Below, piece by piece: positions 54,401-64,000 of a DNA stretch of 64,000 nucleotides (position 1 is the stretch's first letter; each line of letters begins with the position of its first letter). The stretch is from Flavobacterium psychrotolerans (GTDB taxonomy: Bacteria > Bacteroidota > Bacteroidia > Flavobacteriales > Flavobacteriaceae): NCBI RefSeq assembly GCF_003097635.1, contig NZ_QCZI01000007.1:92313-156312 (forward strand), given 5' to 3'. Under the pieces are notes generated by a model. The model searched no databases. It was given only the letters and a program-made list of their open reading frames with translations, and was not told where the DNA came from. Made by a program: the position numbers and the translations under genes.

Positions 54401-57400
54401 TGTTACGTTTACACCAAGTACTCCCGGAATAAGAACCGCTACAATGTATATAGTTAACAATGACAGTAATGAAAATCCTTATGATTTTACCATTATGGGG
54501 ATGGGGGTTGCCCAAGAAATTAATATTCAAGGAAATGGCGCTTCTATTGTTGATGGTGATAACACACCATCTATAACGGATTGGACTGATTTTGGGTCAA
54601 CCAATATTAATTCTGGCATCATTACAAGAACGTTTACCATTCAAAACTTAGGCTCTGTGAATCTGACCGTTGGAGCAATAACATTTTCGGGGGCAAATGC
54701 AAGTGACTTTTCAGTTACTACTTTACCCAATGCCACAGTTTCCGGTTTAGGAAGTACCACTTTTGTAATCACTTTTAATCCGAGTGTTTCGGGAACAAGA
54801 ACAGCTATCCTATCAATAGTTAATAATGACGGTAACGAAAATCCCTATGATTTTACCATTAAAGGTATAGGTACTGAGCCCGAAATTGACATATTAGGAA
54901 ATGGAACCACTATTATTGATGGCGACACTACTCCGTCAGTTACGGATTGGACTGATTTTGGTTCAACAGATGTCAATACAGGATCTATTATTAAAACTTT
55001 CACCATTCAAAATACTGGAACTTCTTCATTAACTTTGGGTGCCATAACTTTCAGCGGTGCCAACGCGAGTGATTTTTCGCTTAGTACACCTCCCACCGTT
55101 TTTGGAGCTGGGACAATCTTTAGCGTTACCTTCATTCCTAGTGCTCCCGGAATAAGAACTGCAACAATTTCTATAGTTAACGATGACAGTAACGAAAATC
55201 CCTATAACTTTTCTCTTCAAGGAATGGGAACCAACCAAGAAATAGACATTCAGGGAAATGCAACTTCTATTGTTGATGGAGATAGTACTCCATCAACTAC
55301 CGATTGGACTGATTTTAGTAACCTAACAACGACACGAACTTTTACCATACTAAATACGGGAACATCACCACTAAACGTTGGTGCAATAACATTTTTCGGA
55401 ACTAATGCAAGTGATTTTTCTGTAACCAACGCTCCAAGCAGCATCGTTATTGCAGGGACTAGCACTACTTTCACGGTCACCTTTAATCCAAGTGGAACTG
55501 GAATAAGGACTGCCTCCATTTCAATCGCAAATAATGACAGTAGTGAAAGTCCTTATGATTTTACTATTCAGGGAAATGGGGCTAACCAAGAAATAGACAT
55601 TCAGGGAAACGCAACTTCAATTGTTGATGGGGATAGTTCTCCAACAACTACCGATTGGACTGATTTTAGTACTGTAGCAACTACCCGAACTTTTACTATT
55701 CTAAATACGGGGAGCATGCCATTGACATTAGGAACTATCGATTTCACTGGGGCTAACGCTTCCGATTTCACTGTAATTACTGCTCCAAGCACTACAATAC
55801 CTGGTTTCGGAAGCACTACTCTTAGTGTTAGATTCTTACCCAGTGCCATTGGAACCAGAACAGCGACTATTCAAATCATGAATAATGACAGTAATGAAAA
55901 CGCTTATAGTTTTTCAATTCAAGGAACAGGAATAGTTCAAGAAATAGACGTACTGGGAAATGCTATACCCATTGTTAGTGGAGACATGACACCATCAACT
56001 ACAGACTGGACAGATTTTAGTTCCGTGGCCGTAACCCGTATCTTTACCATACAAAACAATGGAACAGTAGATTTAACGATTGGCGCCATTACTATTGGAG
56101 GAGCAAATCCCAGCGATTTTAGTGTAACCACTTTGCCTGACTCTACAGTTGCGGGCACAACAAGCACCTCTTTTGTGGTAACATTTACGCCTAGTGCTGC
56201 TGGTACAAGAACTGCAACCATCTCAATCTCAAATAATGATGCCACTGGCGGTGAAAATCCGTATACATTTACAATTAGCGCAACATCGTCAAGCGAAATG
56301 GACGTCGTTGGACTTAATGTATCTATCGTTGATGGCGACTGCACTCCTTCAGGAACAGACCAAACAGATTTCGGATCCGTTTCAATTGAAAATGGTTCTG
56401 TATTGGTTAATTACACCATTAAGAATTCTGGCACAGGTTCTTTGGTAATTGGCGCAATTACAATAGGAGGCATTGATGCTAGTGATTTTTCTATCTCCAC
56501 GGCTCCCAGCGCTTCAGTTGCATCTGGAGCCTCCACAACCTTTCAACTGTCTTTTAATCCTACTATTTTAGGAGTGAAAAATGCAACAATCTCCATTGCT
56601 AATAATGACATTAATGAGAATCCTTATAATTTCTGCATAACTGGTTTAGGAGTTAGAACTTATGTAGATACTGATGGTGATGGTGTAACCGACAATCTTG
56701 ACCTTGATGATGATAATGATGGTATTGTTGATACTTTAGAACAATCGAGTTGTCTTACCTCTCCATTCGCAAGTTCTGTAGTGCACACTTTTCTAAATGA
56801 AACTTTCGGGACAGGAACAACTAAAGGTTTAATCAACATTAATATTCCAGGCGCAACAACCACCTCTTGTTATGAGGATAACATCACCACGAACCCAAAC
56901 AATTGTGGTACAAATGCTTCAGGGGTTCTGGACGACGGCGAATATTGCGTAAATTATAAAATCTCACATGCAACAAACGCGGCTGATCTAGAAAACATTC
57001 ATCATGACTTAGCTTGGACAGATCAACTGGATCATACTATTGATACCTATGGAAGAATGGCTATATTTAATGCCGACAATACCGCTGGAACTTATTTTTA
57101 TCAAGCAATTATTAATGGCGTTATTCCAAATGCCCCAGTTTCCTTTGGTTTCTGGGTAATGAATATTATGAGACAAGGTAATCTCGGCGCTAGTATATTA
57201 CCAAATATTACGGTAGAATTTAGAGATGTAACCGGTGTTACATTATTTGCCAGTTACAACACGGGAAATATTGGTAGATGTTCAGCAGCAAACCCTTTAG
57301 ACAATACTTGTGGTCCATCACTATCCAATTGGTTGCAATATTCTACAACTGTAAATCTGGGAAATGTCACTGATTTTATGGTGAAAATTAAAAATAATGC

Positions 57401-60400
57401 TCCGGGTGGTGGTGGAAATGATTTTGCAATGGATGATATTGTAATTGCACAAACCTATTGTGATTGGGATAGTGATGGCGTAGCCAATTTATTTGATTTG
57501 GATTCTGACAATGATGGAATCCCGGATATTGAGGAAGGAGGATTTAAACAGTATAGTAGCGGTTTATCTAAAATGGACACCAGTAGCACAACAACTTGGA
57601 CAGACGCCAATTCAAACGGAATGAACGATGTCATAGATCCAATTTATACAGCCGTAAATAATTCTATTCCCGATACAGATGGAGACGGTCAAAGTAATGT
57701 ATTGGATTTAGACAGTGATAATGACAGTCTTTTTGATGTGGATGAAGCAATCTCTAATATGGGAGATGGGGATATTAACGGAGACGGAAAAGGAGATGGG
57801 GTTGATACTGATGGTGATGGTATATTGGACATTTATGATAGCTCCGTTAGTTTTGGCACGCTTACTAAACCCTATACACAAAATACCGATGGAATAGGAA
57901 ACCCCGATTATATGCAAGTGGATTCTAATAATGATGGAATAAAAGATATTGCAGAAACTTTATACAGTGCCCTTGATGCAAATGATGATGGAGTAATTGA
58001 TGGTGCTACGGATGTTGACAAAGATGGTATAACTGATGCTTTTGACACTAATACCGCCGCTCTTGGTTCTCCTAGAGATTTGAACCGAAAATTACAATTA
58101 GAATTTGACGGCAGAAATGATTACGGTCAAGGCACCAGTGTATTGGGAGGTTTAGCCAATGCGTCCTTAATGGCTTGGATTGATTTAAACAACGCATTCT
58201 CTACCGATGGAATTGTTGTTGGTCAGAATAAATTCCAATTGCGAATTACCAGTGCCAAAAAACTGGAAGCCGTTGTAAACGGAACCACATTAACGTATAA
58301 TACTGTTGCATTAAATACCTCACAATGGACTCACGTTGGTGCAGTTTATGGAGGAGGATTTCTGAAACTATATTTAAACGGGGCATTGGTTAACAGTATG
58401 GCTTTGTCTGGAAATATTCCTGCCGATCCCTCATTACTAACCATAGGTAAAGACCCAAGCACCAACACAAAATATTTTAAAGGTAAAATTGATGAAGTTC
58501 GTGTGTTCAACGTTGCTTTAACCGACTCTCAATTTCAAAGAATGGTGTACCAAGAAATTCAAAACACAAGCTCCCAAGTAAGAGGTGCGATTGTTCCTAA
58601 AGATATTGGCGCATTGCCCTTTGCAAACGTATTGCGATACTATAGAATGGACGCTTACAAAGACGACATCATCGATGATTTAACAACAGCAGGTATTGAC
58701 GTTGGAACTGGAATGAAAATCTACAACAATAAAAACATTTATGTGCAACAAGCACCCATGCCTTTTCTAACGGAACGAACCGGAGATTTTGCCACGGCAG
58801 TAAATAGTCCTACAAAAGAAATTAGAGGACTGGACATCTTGGATCAGGACTGGTCAATTGTTCAGGTGATGCACGACATCACCGAAAGTTCTAACAATGT
58901 CGATCTTGGAATGTTTGTTGACCCCGGAATCAATATCATAATGAACAATGACAATAAAATACAGAACGATTGGTATCTAAAACTAGACGGAAAAATAGAC
59001 TTGCAAGGAAAATCACAATTAGTACAAACCACAAACAGCGATTTGGACGTAACCAGTGCTGGTTCTATAGAAAGGGATCAACAAGGACAATCCAACAAAT
59101 TCAATTACAATTATTGGTCGTCACCAGTGGGTGCGTTAAGCACAACAACCAACAACAATCCCTTTACGGTGGACGGTGTGATGAAGGACGGAACCGATCC
59201 GGAAAACATCCAAAATATCGCTTGGACTTCAGGATACAACGGTATCGCTACGTGTCCTATTACGTTAAGTTCATATTGGATTTATAAATTCCAAAACGTA
59301 AGCCCTATTTATGCCAATTGGGCAAGAGTGTCACAAACTGGAACTTTTCTTGCGAGCCAAGGATTTACCCTAAAAGGAAGCGATGCAATAACCGCAACCC
59401 AAAACTACACTTTTGTAGGAAAACCAAACAATGGAGCCATTTCAAGTCCCATTGCTGCCAATAATTCTAATTTAAGCGGCAACCCCTATCCTTCCGCTTT
59501 AGATGCCAATGCGTTTATTACTGACAACACTATTTCTACAACGGGAGCATTATATTTCTGGGAGCATTTTTGCACCAACGCAACACACGTTTTAAGTGAT
59601 TACCAAGGAGGTTATGCTACAAGAACACTTGTTGGCGGTACTCCTCCAGTGGCTCCTGCGGGAATTAGTGGTTTGGGCTCTAGCACAAGAATCCCTGGAA
59701 GATACATTCCCGTAGGGCAAGGATTTTTTGTAAGTGGAAGCGCAACAGGAGGAACAATTATTTTTAATAATAGTCAAAGAGCATTTGTAAAAGAAGATAA
59801 TACACTCTCTAACTTCATGTTTAGACAAAATTCAAATGCAAGCCCAATAATCAATAGTCAATTCAATAATAGTGAAGACATTCTTCCCGAAGATAATGGA
59901 TTCGCAATGATTCGATTGGGGTTTAATTCTGCCAGTAATTTTCACAGACAAATCCTTCTGGGTTTCATGAACGACCTTGCAACCAGTCGCATTGATGCAG
60001 GATATGATGCCGTCCAAATTGACAACCAACCTAACGACATGTATTTTATTAACAGCGGTTCAAAATTAGTGATTCAAGGCGAGGGCTATTATAATCCATC
60101 TAACATTTATCCTCTTGAAATTAAAACAGCTACGGTTGGGATTGTAAAATTTACTTTGGATGCCATAGAAAAATTCGATGCAAACCAAAAGATCTATATA
60201 TATGACAATATCACCAATTTGTATCATGATATTCGCAACGAAGCATTTGAAATTAACCTGCCTATAGGAACTGTATCTGATCGTTTTTCTTTAAGATTCG
60301 AAAATGCAGCTTTAGCCCATACCGATTTTGATTTGAAAGACAATGTAACAATAGCATTCACCAACAATGACAATACTATTAATATAACAAACAATTTATT

Positions 60401-60584
60401 AGATACAACAATAAAATCAGTTAGCCTATTTAATATTCTTGGCCAATCCTTAAGTACATGGGACTTTAAAAATGAATCTCCTATCAAAATTCAAATTCCC
60501 GTTACCAATGTAAGCTCTGGGACCTATATTGTAAAAGTACAAACCACAAAAGGATACATCAGCAAAAGAATAATTATAAAATAA
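51420..60584 (+). CDS. Giant secreted protein with 14 ASH (choice-of-anchor D) repeats and T9SS domain
   Basis: The 3054-residue protein begins with a signal-like segment (KKIIFIIGILLSAVLSYS). Residues 72 to about 1745 hold fourteen ASH/choice-of-anchor D repeats of 117-122 residues, each starting like EIDVQGNATSIVDGD and having DWTDF, TFTIQNTG and a DxNENPYxFSIQGTG end. A thrombospondin type 3-like calcium region follows (DTDGDGVTDNLDLDDDNDG; DSDGVANLFDLDSDNDG; more until about 2215). Next is a LamG-type beta-sandwich (LEFDGRNDYGQG to IDEVRVFNVALTD), further beta domains, and a C-terminal T9SS type A domain (LFNILGQSLSTWDF, SSGTYIVKVQTTKGY, ending RIIIK). It is exported to the cell surface and may be processed there. 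DNA repeats 2 and 3 are nearly identical. Confidence 0.93.
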   Translation: MKKITSLDKKIIFIIGILLSAVLSYSHSLTFSTGRNHVLISTDKNELPRRKISNSRFNTIAPAFEKLAPQPEIDVQGNATSIVDGDVTPSVTDWTDFGSTDINSGTITRTFTIKNTGTALLTVGAITFSGANAGDFSVTTAPATSVAAGSSTTFVVTFNPSAAGLRTASMSMVNNDGNENPYNFSIQGTGTEQEIDVQGNSTSIVDGDVTPSVTDWTDFGSSDINSGTITKTFTIQNTGTSSLTVGAITFGGANAGDFSVTTTPAASVVAGSSTTFVVTFNPSAAGLRTASMSMVNNDGNENPYNFSIQGTGTEQEIDVQGNSTSIVDGDVTPSVTDWTDFGSSDINSGTITKTFTIQNTGTSSLTVGAITFGGANAGDFSVTTTPAASVVAGSSTTFVVTFNPSASGLRTASMSIVNNDSNENPYNFSIQGTGTEQEIDVQGNATSIVDGDITPTTADWTDFSTVTTTRTFTIFNTGTSPLTIGAITFSGANAADFSVTTNPSSPVAAGSSTTFVIKFTPGAAAIRTATMNIVNNDSNENPYDFSIKGTGVAQEINAQGNATSIVDGDVTPSVTDWTDFGSTDINTGTVTRTFTIQNTGSMNLTVGAITFSGTNAGDFSVTTAPSAIVAGLGSTTFVVTFNPSAAGIRTATISIVNNDSNENPYDFSIQGTGTEQEIDIQGNTTSIVDGDITPATADWTDFSTLTMTRTFTIFNTGTTSLTIGAITFSGTNAADFSVTTNPSSPVASGSSTSFVVTFTPSATGARTATINIANNDNNENPYNFNIQGTGVTQEINVQGNATSIVDGDVTPSVTDWTDFGSTDINTGTITKTFTIQNSGSMNLTIGAITFSGVNAGDFSATALPSATVVGLGSTTFVITFNPGAVGTRTATMSMVNNDSNENPYNFSIQGTATEQEINIQGNATSIVDGDITSTTTDWTDFSTIATTRTYTIQNTGTSPLTIGAITFSGTNAGDFSVTTNPSSPVSAGSSTTFTVTFTPSTPGIRTATMYIVNNDSNENPYDFTIMGMGVAQEINIQGNGASIVDGDNTPSITDWTDFGSTNINSGIITRTFTIQNLGSVNLTVGAITFSGANASDFSVTTLPNATVSGLGSTTFVITFNPSVSGTRTAILSIVNNDGNENPYDFTIKGIGTEPEIDILGNGTTIIDGDTTPSVTDWTDFGSTDVNTGSIIKTFTIQNTGTSSLTLGAITFSGANASDFSLSTPPTVFGAGTIFSVTFIPSAPGIRTATISIVNDDSNENPYNFSLQGMGTNQEIDIQGNATSIVDGDSTPSTTDWTDFSNLTTTRTFTILNTGTSPLNVGAITFFGTNASDFSVTNAPSSIVIAGTSTTFTVTFNPSGTGIRTASISIANNDSSESPYDFTIQGNGANQEIDIQGNATSIVDGDSSPTTTDWTDFSTVATTRTFTILNTGSMPLTLGTIDFTGANASDFTVITAPSTTIPGFGSTTLSVRFLPSAIGTRTATIQIMNNDSNENAYSFSIQGTGIVQEIDVLGNAIPIVSGDMTPSTTDWTDFSSVAVTRIFTIQNNGTVDLTIGAITIGGANPSDFSVTTLPDSTVAGTTSTSFVVTFTPSAAGTRTATISISNNDATGGENPYTFTISATSSSEMDVVGLNVSIVDGDCTPSGTDQTDFGSVSIENGSVLVNYTIKNSGTGSLVIGAITIGGIDASDFSISTAPSASVASGASTTFQLSFNPTILGVKNATISIANNDINENPYNFCITGLGVRTYVDTDGDGVTDNLDLDDDNDGIVDTLEQSSCLTSPFASSVVHTFLNETFGTGTTKGLININIPGATTTSCYEDNITTNPNNCGTNASGVLDDGEYCVNYKISHATNAADLENIHHDLAWTDQLDHTIDTYGRMAIFNADNTAGTYFYQAIINGVIPNAPVSFGFWVMNIMRQGNLGASILPNITVEFRDVTGVTLFASYNTGNIGRCSAANPLDNTCGPSLSNWLQYSTTVNLGNVTDFMVKIKNNAPGGGGNDFAMDDIVIAQTYCDWDSDGVANLFDLDSDNDGIPDIEEGGFKQYSSGLSKMDTSSTTTWTDANSNGMNDVIDPIYTAVNNSIPDTDGDGQSNVLDLDSDNDSLFDVDEAISNMGDGDINGDGKGDGVDTDGDGILDIYDSSVSFGTLTKPYTQNTDGIGNPDYMQVDSNNDGIKDIAETLYSALDANDDGVIDGATDVDKDGITDAFDTNTAALGSPRDLNRKLQLEFDGRNDYGQGTSVLGGLANASLMAWIDLNNAFSTDGIVVGQNKFQLRITSAKKLEAVVNGTTLTYNTVALNTSQWTHVGAVYGGGFLKLYLNGALVNSMALSGNIPADPSLLTIGKDPSTNTKYFKGKIDEVRVFNVALTDSQFQRMVYQEIQNTSSQVRGAIVPKDIGALPFANVLRYYRMDAYKDDIIDDLTTAGIDVGTGMKIYNNKNIYVQQAPMPFLTERTGDFATAVNSPTKEIRGLDILDQDWSIVQVMHDITESSNNVDLGMFVDPGINIIMNNDNKIQNDWYLKLDGKIDLQGKSQLVQTTNSDLDVTSAGSIERDQQGQSNKFNYNYWSSPVGALSTTTNNNPFTVDGVMKDGTDPENIQNIAWTSGYNGIATCPITLSSYWIYKFQNVSPIYANWARVSQTGTFLASQGFTLKGSDAITATQNYTFVGKPNNGAISSPIAANNSNLSGNPYPSALDANAFITDNTISTTGALYFWEHFCTNATHVLSDYQGGYATRTLVGGTPPVAPAGISGLGSSTRIPGRYIPVGQGFFVSGSATGGTIIFNNSQRAFVKEDNTLSNFMFRQNSNASPIINSQFNNSEDILPEDNGFAMIRLGFNSASNFHRQILLGFMNDLATSRIDAGYDAVQIDNQPNDMYFINSGSKLVIQGEGYYNPSNIYPLEIKTATVGIVKFTLDAIEKFDANQKIYIYDNITNLYHDIRNEAFEINLPIGTVSDRFSLRFENAALAHTDFDLKDNVTIAFTNNDNTINITNNLLDTTIKSVSLFNILGQSLSTWDFKNESPIKIQIPVTNVSSGTYIVKVQTTKGYISKRIIIK
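51633..56655 (+). repeat. Fourteen tandem ASH-encoding repeats with a dimeric higher-order pattern
   Basis: Repeat starts are at 51633, 51999, 52365, 52731, 53082, 53448, 53799, 54165, 54516, 54882, 55239, 55590, 55941 and 56295. The spacing is 366, 366, 366, then alternates 351/366 through repeat 9, so repeats 4-5, 6-7 and 8-9 form a 717-bp dimer unit. Units 4, 6 and 8 share TNPSSPV; units 5, 7 and 9 share the GLGSTTF form. Confidence 0.85.
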
Positions 60585-61211
60585 AGATTCCCCCTTTACA
60601 TTAAATTTAAAAAGATGCTGTCCAATGGGCAGCATTCTTATTATATATGCATTTATACTTTAACTGCAATTATTGGATTTGCTAACTTTACCCATAATAA
60701 AAGTTAAGAATAAAAATTTTAATTTATGAAATCGCCATTAACAACTAGTTTGTTGCAAACAAACACCAATAAGTAAAAAGGTGACCCGAGCTTGAGAACT
60801 GGAGTAGCATAAAATATGTGACCCCTAACAAATAGAATTTACATATATAAATCACCATGATTCCCATTCATAAACACTGATAAAGAATAGCAATACCATA
60901 TTTCAATAAAAAACAAATAATATCAGCATATGAAAAAGATTCGAAAAATTTATGATCGATTTTTCAAAGAGAAATTCGTTCAATTGAGTTATTAAAGACA
61001 TGACATCCGGGGTTAGCAATTTTGATTTTGCATAAACCTAAAATTTCCTTCTGTCATTCATGTTCTATTAATAATTAAAATCCCTAATACGTTTCAATTT
61101 GTATATGAAAAACTGACTCATAATTAATTTCAGTGTATATTCATTATTATTTTTTCGGCAAATGAGTAGTTTTTTTACTTGTGTGTAAATCCACTTTTTT
61201 TACCTATAATA

Positions 61212-61423
61212 ACCCGTTGGGTGTAATTCAAAATTGTTTAATTTTTAGCCACATAGAAACATAGATTTTATGAATTTTGAAAGGCGTTTCACTTTATTTG
61301 AGAAAAACATAGCCATGTGAACCCAAGTATTGGGCTATCCAACTCTTTTTTTCTATGTTTCTATGTGGTTCAATTTTTTATTTATTCTATAATTGAAATT
61401 TTCATCAATTTCACCCAACGGGT
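61212..61423 (+). mobile_element. Miniature inverted-repeat element, copy 3
   Basis: 212 bp with the same termini; target duplication TATAATA at 61205-61211 and 61424-61430. Confidence 0.85.
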
Positions 61424-61731
61424 TATAATATATTTTGATTTCTCGATAAAAGACATTTATTTTTACAAAACTATTAAATTTAACAAGAAAAAAATTATTA
61501 ATTTATAAAATATACGAACACCATAAATCGTATTAAAAAACCTATAAAAACTTAGACTAAAATCAAAAAAATCTTCAAATAATATTAATTAAAAACATCT
61601 GTTTTTTTTGAAAAAATTAACTAAAAAAAACGTCCTTGAATCCTCTTCATTTAATTAAAAAAACATTCCTTTTTTAAACCAAAAAAAGGTAATAAACAGC
61701 TCTAATAAATTGCTTTAAAATTATATGAAAA

Positions 61732-61943
61732 ACCCGTTGGGTGTAATTCTAAATTGTTTAATTTTTAGCCACATAGAAACATAGATTTTATGAATTTTGA
61801 AAGGCGTTTCACTTTATTTGAGTAAAACATAGCCATGTGAACCCAAGTATTGGGCTATCCAACTCTTTTTTTTTATGATTCTATGTGGTTCAATTTTTTA
61901 TTTATTCTATAATTGAAATTTTCATCAATTTCACCCAACGGGT
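61732..61943 (+). mobile_element. Miniature inverted-repeat element, copy 4
   Basis: 212 bp with the same termini, but the flanks do not form a target duplication (left ATGAAAA, right TATAATA). The right flank equals that of copy 3, so this copy arose by segmental duplication and not by its own insertion. Confidence 0.85.
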
Positions 61944-62700
61944 TATAATATATTTTGATTTCTCGATAAAAGACATTTATTTTTACAAAACTATTAAATT
62001 TAACAAGAAAAAAATTATTAATTTACAAAATATCCGAACACCGTAAATCATATTAAAAAACCTATAAAAATTTAGACTAAAATCAAAAAAATCTTCAAAT
62101 AATATTAATTAAAAACATCTGTTTTTTTTTGAAAAAATTAACTAAAAAAAACGTCCTTGAATCCTCTACATTTAATTAAAAAAAACACTCCTTTTTTAAA
62201 CCAAAAAAAGGTAATAAACAGCTCTAATAAATTGCTTTAAAAATTATATGAAAACAATGAAAATTAAAGCAATAACTCGTTTTTTTTAGCTTCGATTTCC
62301 TAAAATATACTCTTCAAAAACGCACAATAAATATCCTTAAAATCAAAAAAAATATGACTAATAATATTGGCAAAAAGCACAAAAAAAAACGCCATTTGCT
62401 CGCAATTTCAAGAGCTCTTTTTTAAGGATAAAAACCAATATTAATTCTCTAAAAACACAATATTAAAATAAACCACAAAAAAACAATTCCCCCCATTTAT
62501 AATACCAAAAAAAATAGCTACAACAAACTGAACCTGAGTTACTTTTACCAATACTATCCTTAAAAAAAATAGATTGATAATTCCAACCAACTATTTGACA
62601 AAAAAAATATTAACAAATTATTATCCATATTAATTTACTTACAAAAAAAAAATATTCGCACAATTCACCCCTTTTTTAGGTATCTTGTCGTTGAAAAAAT

Positions 62701-62730
62701 TTGTTAATTAAACATTCTTGTATATATTTG
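62701..62730 (+). promoter_or_regulatory. Promoter of the glycine-rich surface protein gene
   Basis: TTG (62701-62703) and TATATTTG (62723-62730) are 19 bp apart, about 50 bp before the start codon. Confidence 0.6.
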
Positions 62731-62782
62731 AAACGACAAGGGGAAACTATTTACTAATGCATCTTTTTTTGGGGAAAAAAAC

Positions 62783-64000
62783 ATGAAAAAAACTACTTCA
62801 ACCAGCAATAAAATAAACCTAATCCTTGGACTACTTTTGTTCACCATTTTAGGTTACTCACAATCACCAAAAACCTATTCCTCCTCTGGATCATTTACGG
62901 TCCCGGCTGGGGTAACTAGCGTACAAGTTCAAGCTTGGGGCGCTGGTGGTGGAGGATCATCACTTGGTGGTGGTACTAATGGTGCTGGTGGTGGTGGTGG
63001 TGGTGCTTTCACTGGGGGAAATATCACGGGTCTTTCGGGAGGGTCAACAGTCACAGTAACTGTTGGTACTGGTGGGACGGTAGGTAATTCAGGAGGACCT
63101 TCAAGTGCCTCAAGCGGTGGAAGCGTTACGGCAAACGGAGGATCAAGCACAAATAGCAGAACTGGTGGAAACGCAGGAGCTGCATCAGTATTAGGCGGTT
63201 TTGTCACTTCATCTTTTGCTGGTGGCAATGGAGGAACTGGTCATAATGCTACTGGTAATCGTGCTGGTGGTGGTGGTGGTGGATCCGCTACTTCCACCGG
63301 AGTTGGAATAACCAATGGTGCCAATGGAGGTACTTCCCAAAACACAAACACCGCTGGAGGAACGGGTTATGCTACTGGAGGTGACGGATCTGCGTCCGAT
63401 GGAACTCCAAACGCTACAGCCGGAACAGGTGTAGGAGCTGGTGGCGGGGGTCGTGGGAACAATGGAGGAACATCACAATCAGGAGGAAATGGCCAAGTCA
63501 TCATTACTTGGACGTGTCCAGCTGCTTATGCCCTAACCGCAGCCACTGCAACAGGTCCTTTTTGTGGAGCGTCAACCTCTGTAGTTACGCTAACATCCGC
63601 ATCAATGGCTTCGGGGACTTATACCGTCACTTACAATCTATCAGCACCAAACCTTGTAGTAGGAAACACGGCCACTATGGTCTTTACAGCAGGAGCTCCT
63701 GGCACCGGAACATTTACTACTTCCTCTCTTACAAATGCAGGTACCACAACAATTACAATAACAAACTTATCAAGTGGAACTGCGCCAGATAATTGTAGTA
63801 GTGCCATAGCAAGTAACAATACTGCAACTGTAACAATAGTAGCAGCAAATACAGCTGGGGCAGCATCAAGCACACCAACCTTGTGTATCAATACCCCCTT
63901 GACGGCTATTACCCACGCAACAACTGGAGCCACTGGAATCTCCAATGCTGGAGTATCGGGAGCCAATGGATTACCGGCAGGCGTAAGTGCCACATGGGCA
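62783..64000 (+). CDS. Glycine-rich secreted surface protein, C-terminus outside the window
   Basis: The frame opens at ATG 62783 and stays open to the edge (406 codons). The signal peptide ([17 protein letters not shown]) is close to that of the giant ASH protein, as is the MKKTTST start. Then comes [20 protein letters not shown], a known opening of glycine-rich beta-sandwich domains, and a run of Gly-rich loops up to about residue 230 ([13 protein letters not shown] and similar) closing with [13 protein letters not shown]. After it Thr/Ser-rich Ig-like sequences begin. It is most likely another T9SS cargo; the sorting domain would lie beyond the edge. Confidence 0.88.
   Translation, partial: MKKTTSTSNKINLILGLLLFTILGYSQSPKTYSSSGSFTVPAGVTSVQVQAWGAGGGGSSLGGGTNGAGGGGGGAFTGGNITGLSGGSTVTVTVGTGGTVGNSGGPSSASSGGSVTANGGSSTNSRTGGNAGAASVLGGFVTSSFAGGNGGTGHNATGNRAGGGGGGSATSTGVGITNGANGGTSQNTNTAGGTGYATGGDGSASDGTPNATAGTGVGAGGGGRGNNGGTSQSGGNGQVIITWTCPAAYALTAATATGPFCGASTSVVTLTSASMASGTYTVTYNLSAPNLVVGNTATMVFTAGAPGTGTFTTSSLTNAGTTTITITNLSSGTAPDNCSSAIASNNTATVTIVAANTAGAASSTPTLCINTPLTAITHATTGATGISNAGVSGANGLPAGVSATWA

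Larger units (their letters stand above)
61212..62254 (+). repeat. Tandem duplication of element plus about 308-bp flank
   Basis: Unit 1 (61212-61731) and unit 2 (61732 to about 62254) are about 520 bp each and align throughout, with a handful of substitutions and small homopolymer indels. The junction falls exactly on the left end of element copy 4. Confidence 0.8.
60585..62782. other. Long AT-rich gene-poor region with two miniature elements
   Basis: In 2198 bp there is no supported gene. A weak hairpin (60613-60636, GATGCTGTCC / GGGCAGCATT) may terminate the giant gene. The stretch 60640-61200 shows nothing I can name. 61212-62254 is a tandem duplication of element plus flank; 62255-62700 is very AT-rich. 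The promoter of the next gene lies at 62701-62730. Confidence 0.5.

Noticed and set aside
51644..56344. Many minus-strand open frames of 60-135 codons
   Set aside because: They are mirror frames of the ASH repeats and recur at the same place in each unit.
61317..61508. Plus-strand frame of 63 codons starting inside element copy 3
   Set aside because: It is composed of element end and AT-rich flank, with Phe/Ile/Lys-only composition and no support.

Overview
The window is AT-rich chromosomal DNA of a Flavobacterium-like member of the Bacteroidota. Several independent signs agree: promoters of the TTG / TAnnTTTG type, absence of Shine-Dalgarno sequences, large surface proteins with type IX secretion (T9SS) C-terminal domains, a carboxypeptidase-regulatory plus TonB-dependent receptor, many families typical of the phylum (DUF4199, DUF4290, the fused GlmU-like protein, type B L31), and a zapA - 6S RNA - rny - xerD neighbourhood. 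No rRNA, prophage, CRISPR array or full-length insertion sequence was seen; there is one tRNA (Met, CAU).

Layout. 1-5260: end of an ECF sigma factor, a UvrA paralogue, a GlmU-like sugar nucleotidyltransferase and L31. 5504-11561: operon of a DUF4199 membrane protein, a membrane glycosyltransferase, a phosphosugar mutase and an MsbA-like exporter, then two small genes. 11565-19448 (minus strand): a six-gene peptide export and maturation operon. Its first gene encodes a 63-residue double-glycine precursor with a seven-cysteine core. After it come a TlpA-like thioredoxin, a fusion of a degenerate C39 domain with VKOR and thioredoxin, a DUF6734-like protein, a C39 peptidase-ABC transporter and an HlyD adaptor. 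A LuxR-type response regulator diverges from it (19864-20544); on both sides lie paired CCGTAA sites 22 bp apart. 20770-24255: accessory patch with a 21-bp minisatellite, a GC-richer hypothetical gene, a gene broken by a 212-bp miniature element and a membrane-protein gene with a -1 frameshift at an A7 run.

24601-29529 (minus): lipoprotein, TonB-dependent receptor and M23 peptidase operon. 29716-33101: coiled-coil protein, ZapA, 6S RNA, RNase Y and XerD. 33160-36493: two outer-membrane beta-barrel genes, a decayed third one, aroQ and a decayed DUF5686-type gene. 36525-46028: housekeeping genes (cation efflux, murA with Asp at the fosfomycin-target position, DUF4290, DUF493, P-loop ATPase, recQ, fmt, HU, YqgE, class IV aminotransferase, START-like protein) and tRNA-Met. 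46092-64000: three giant secreted surface proteins separated by long AT-rich gaps that hold three more copies of the miniature element, two of them in a 520-bp tandem duplication.

The most promising systems are the disulfide-rich peptide operon with its candidate operator pair, and the mobile miniature-element family with 7-bp target duplications that has inactivated a possible two-gene (soluble plus membrane protein) accessory system.
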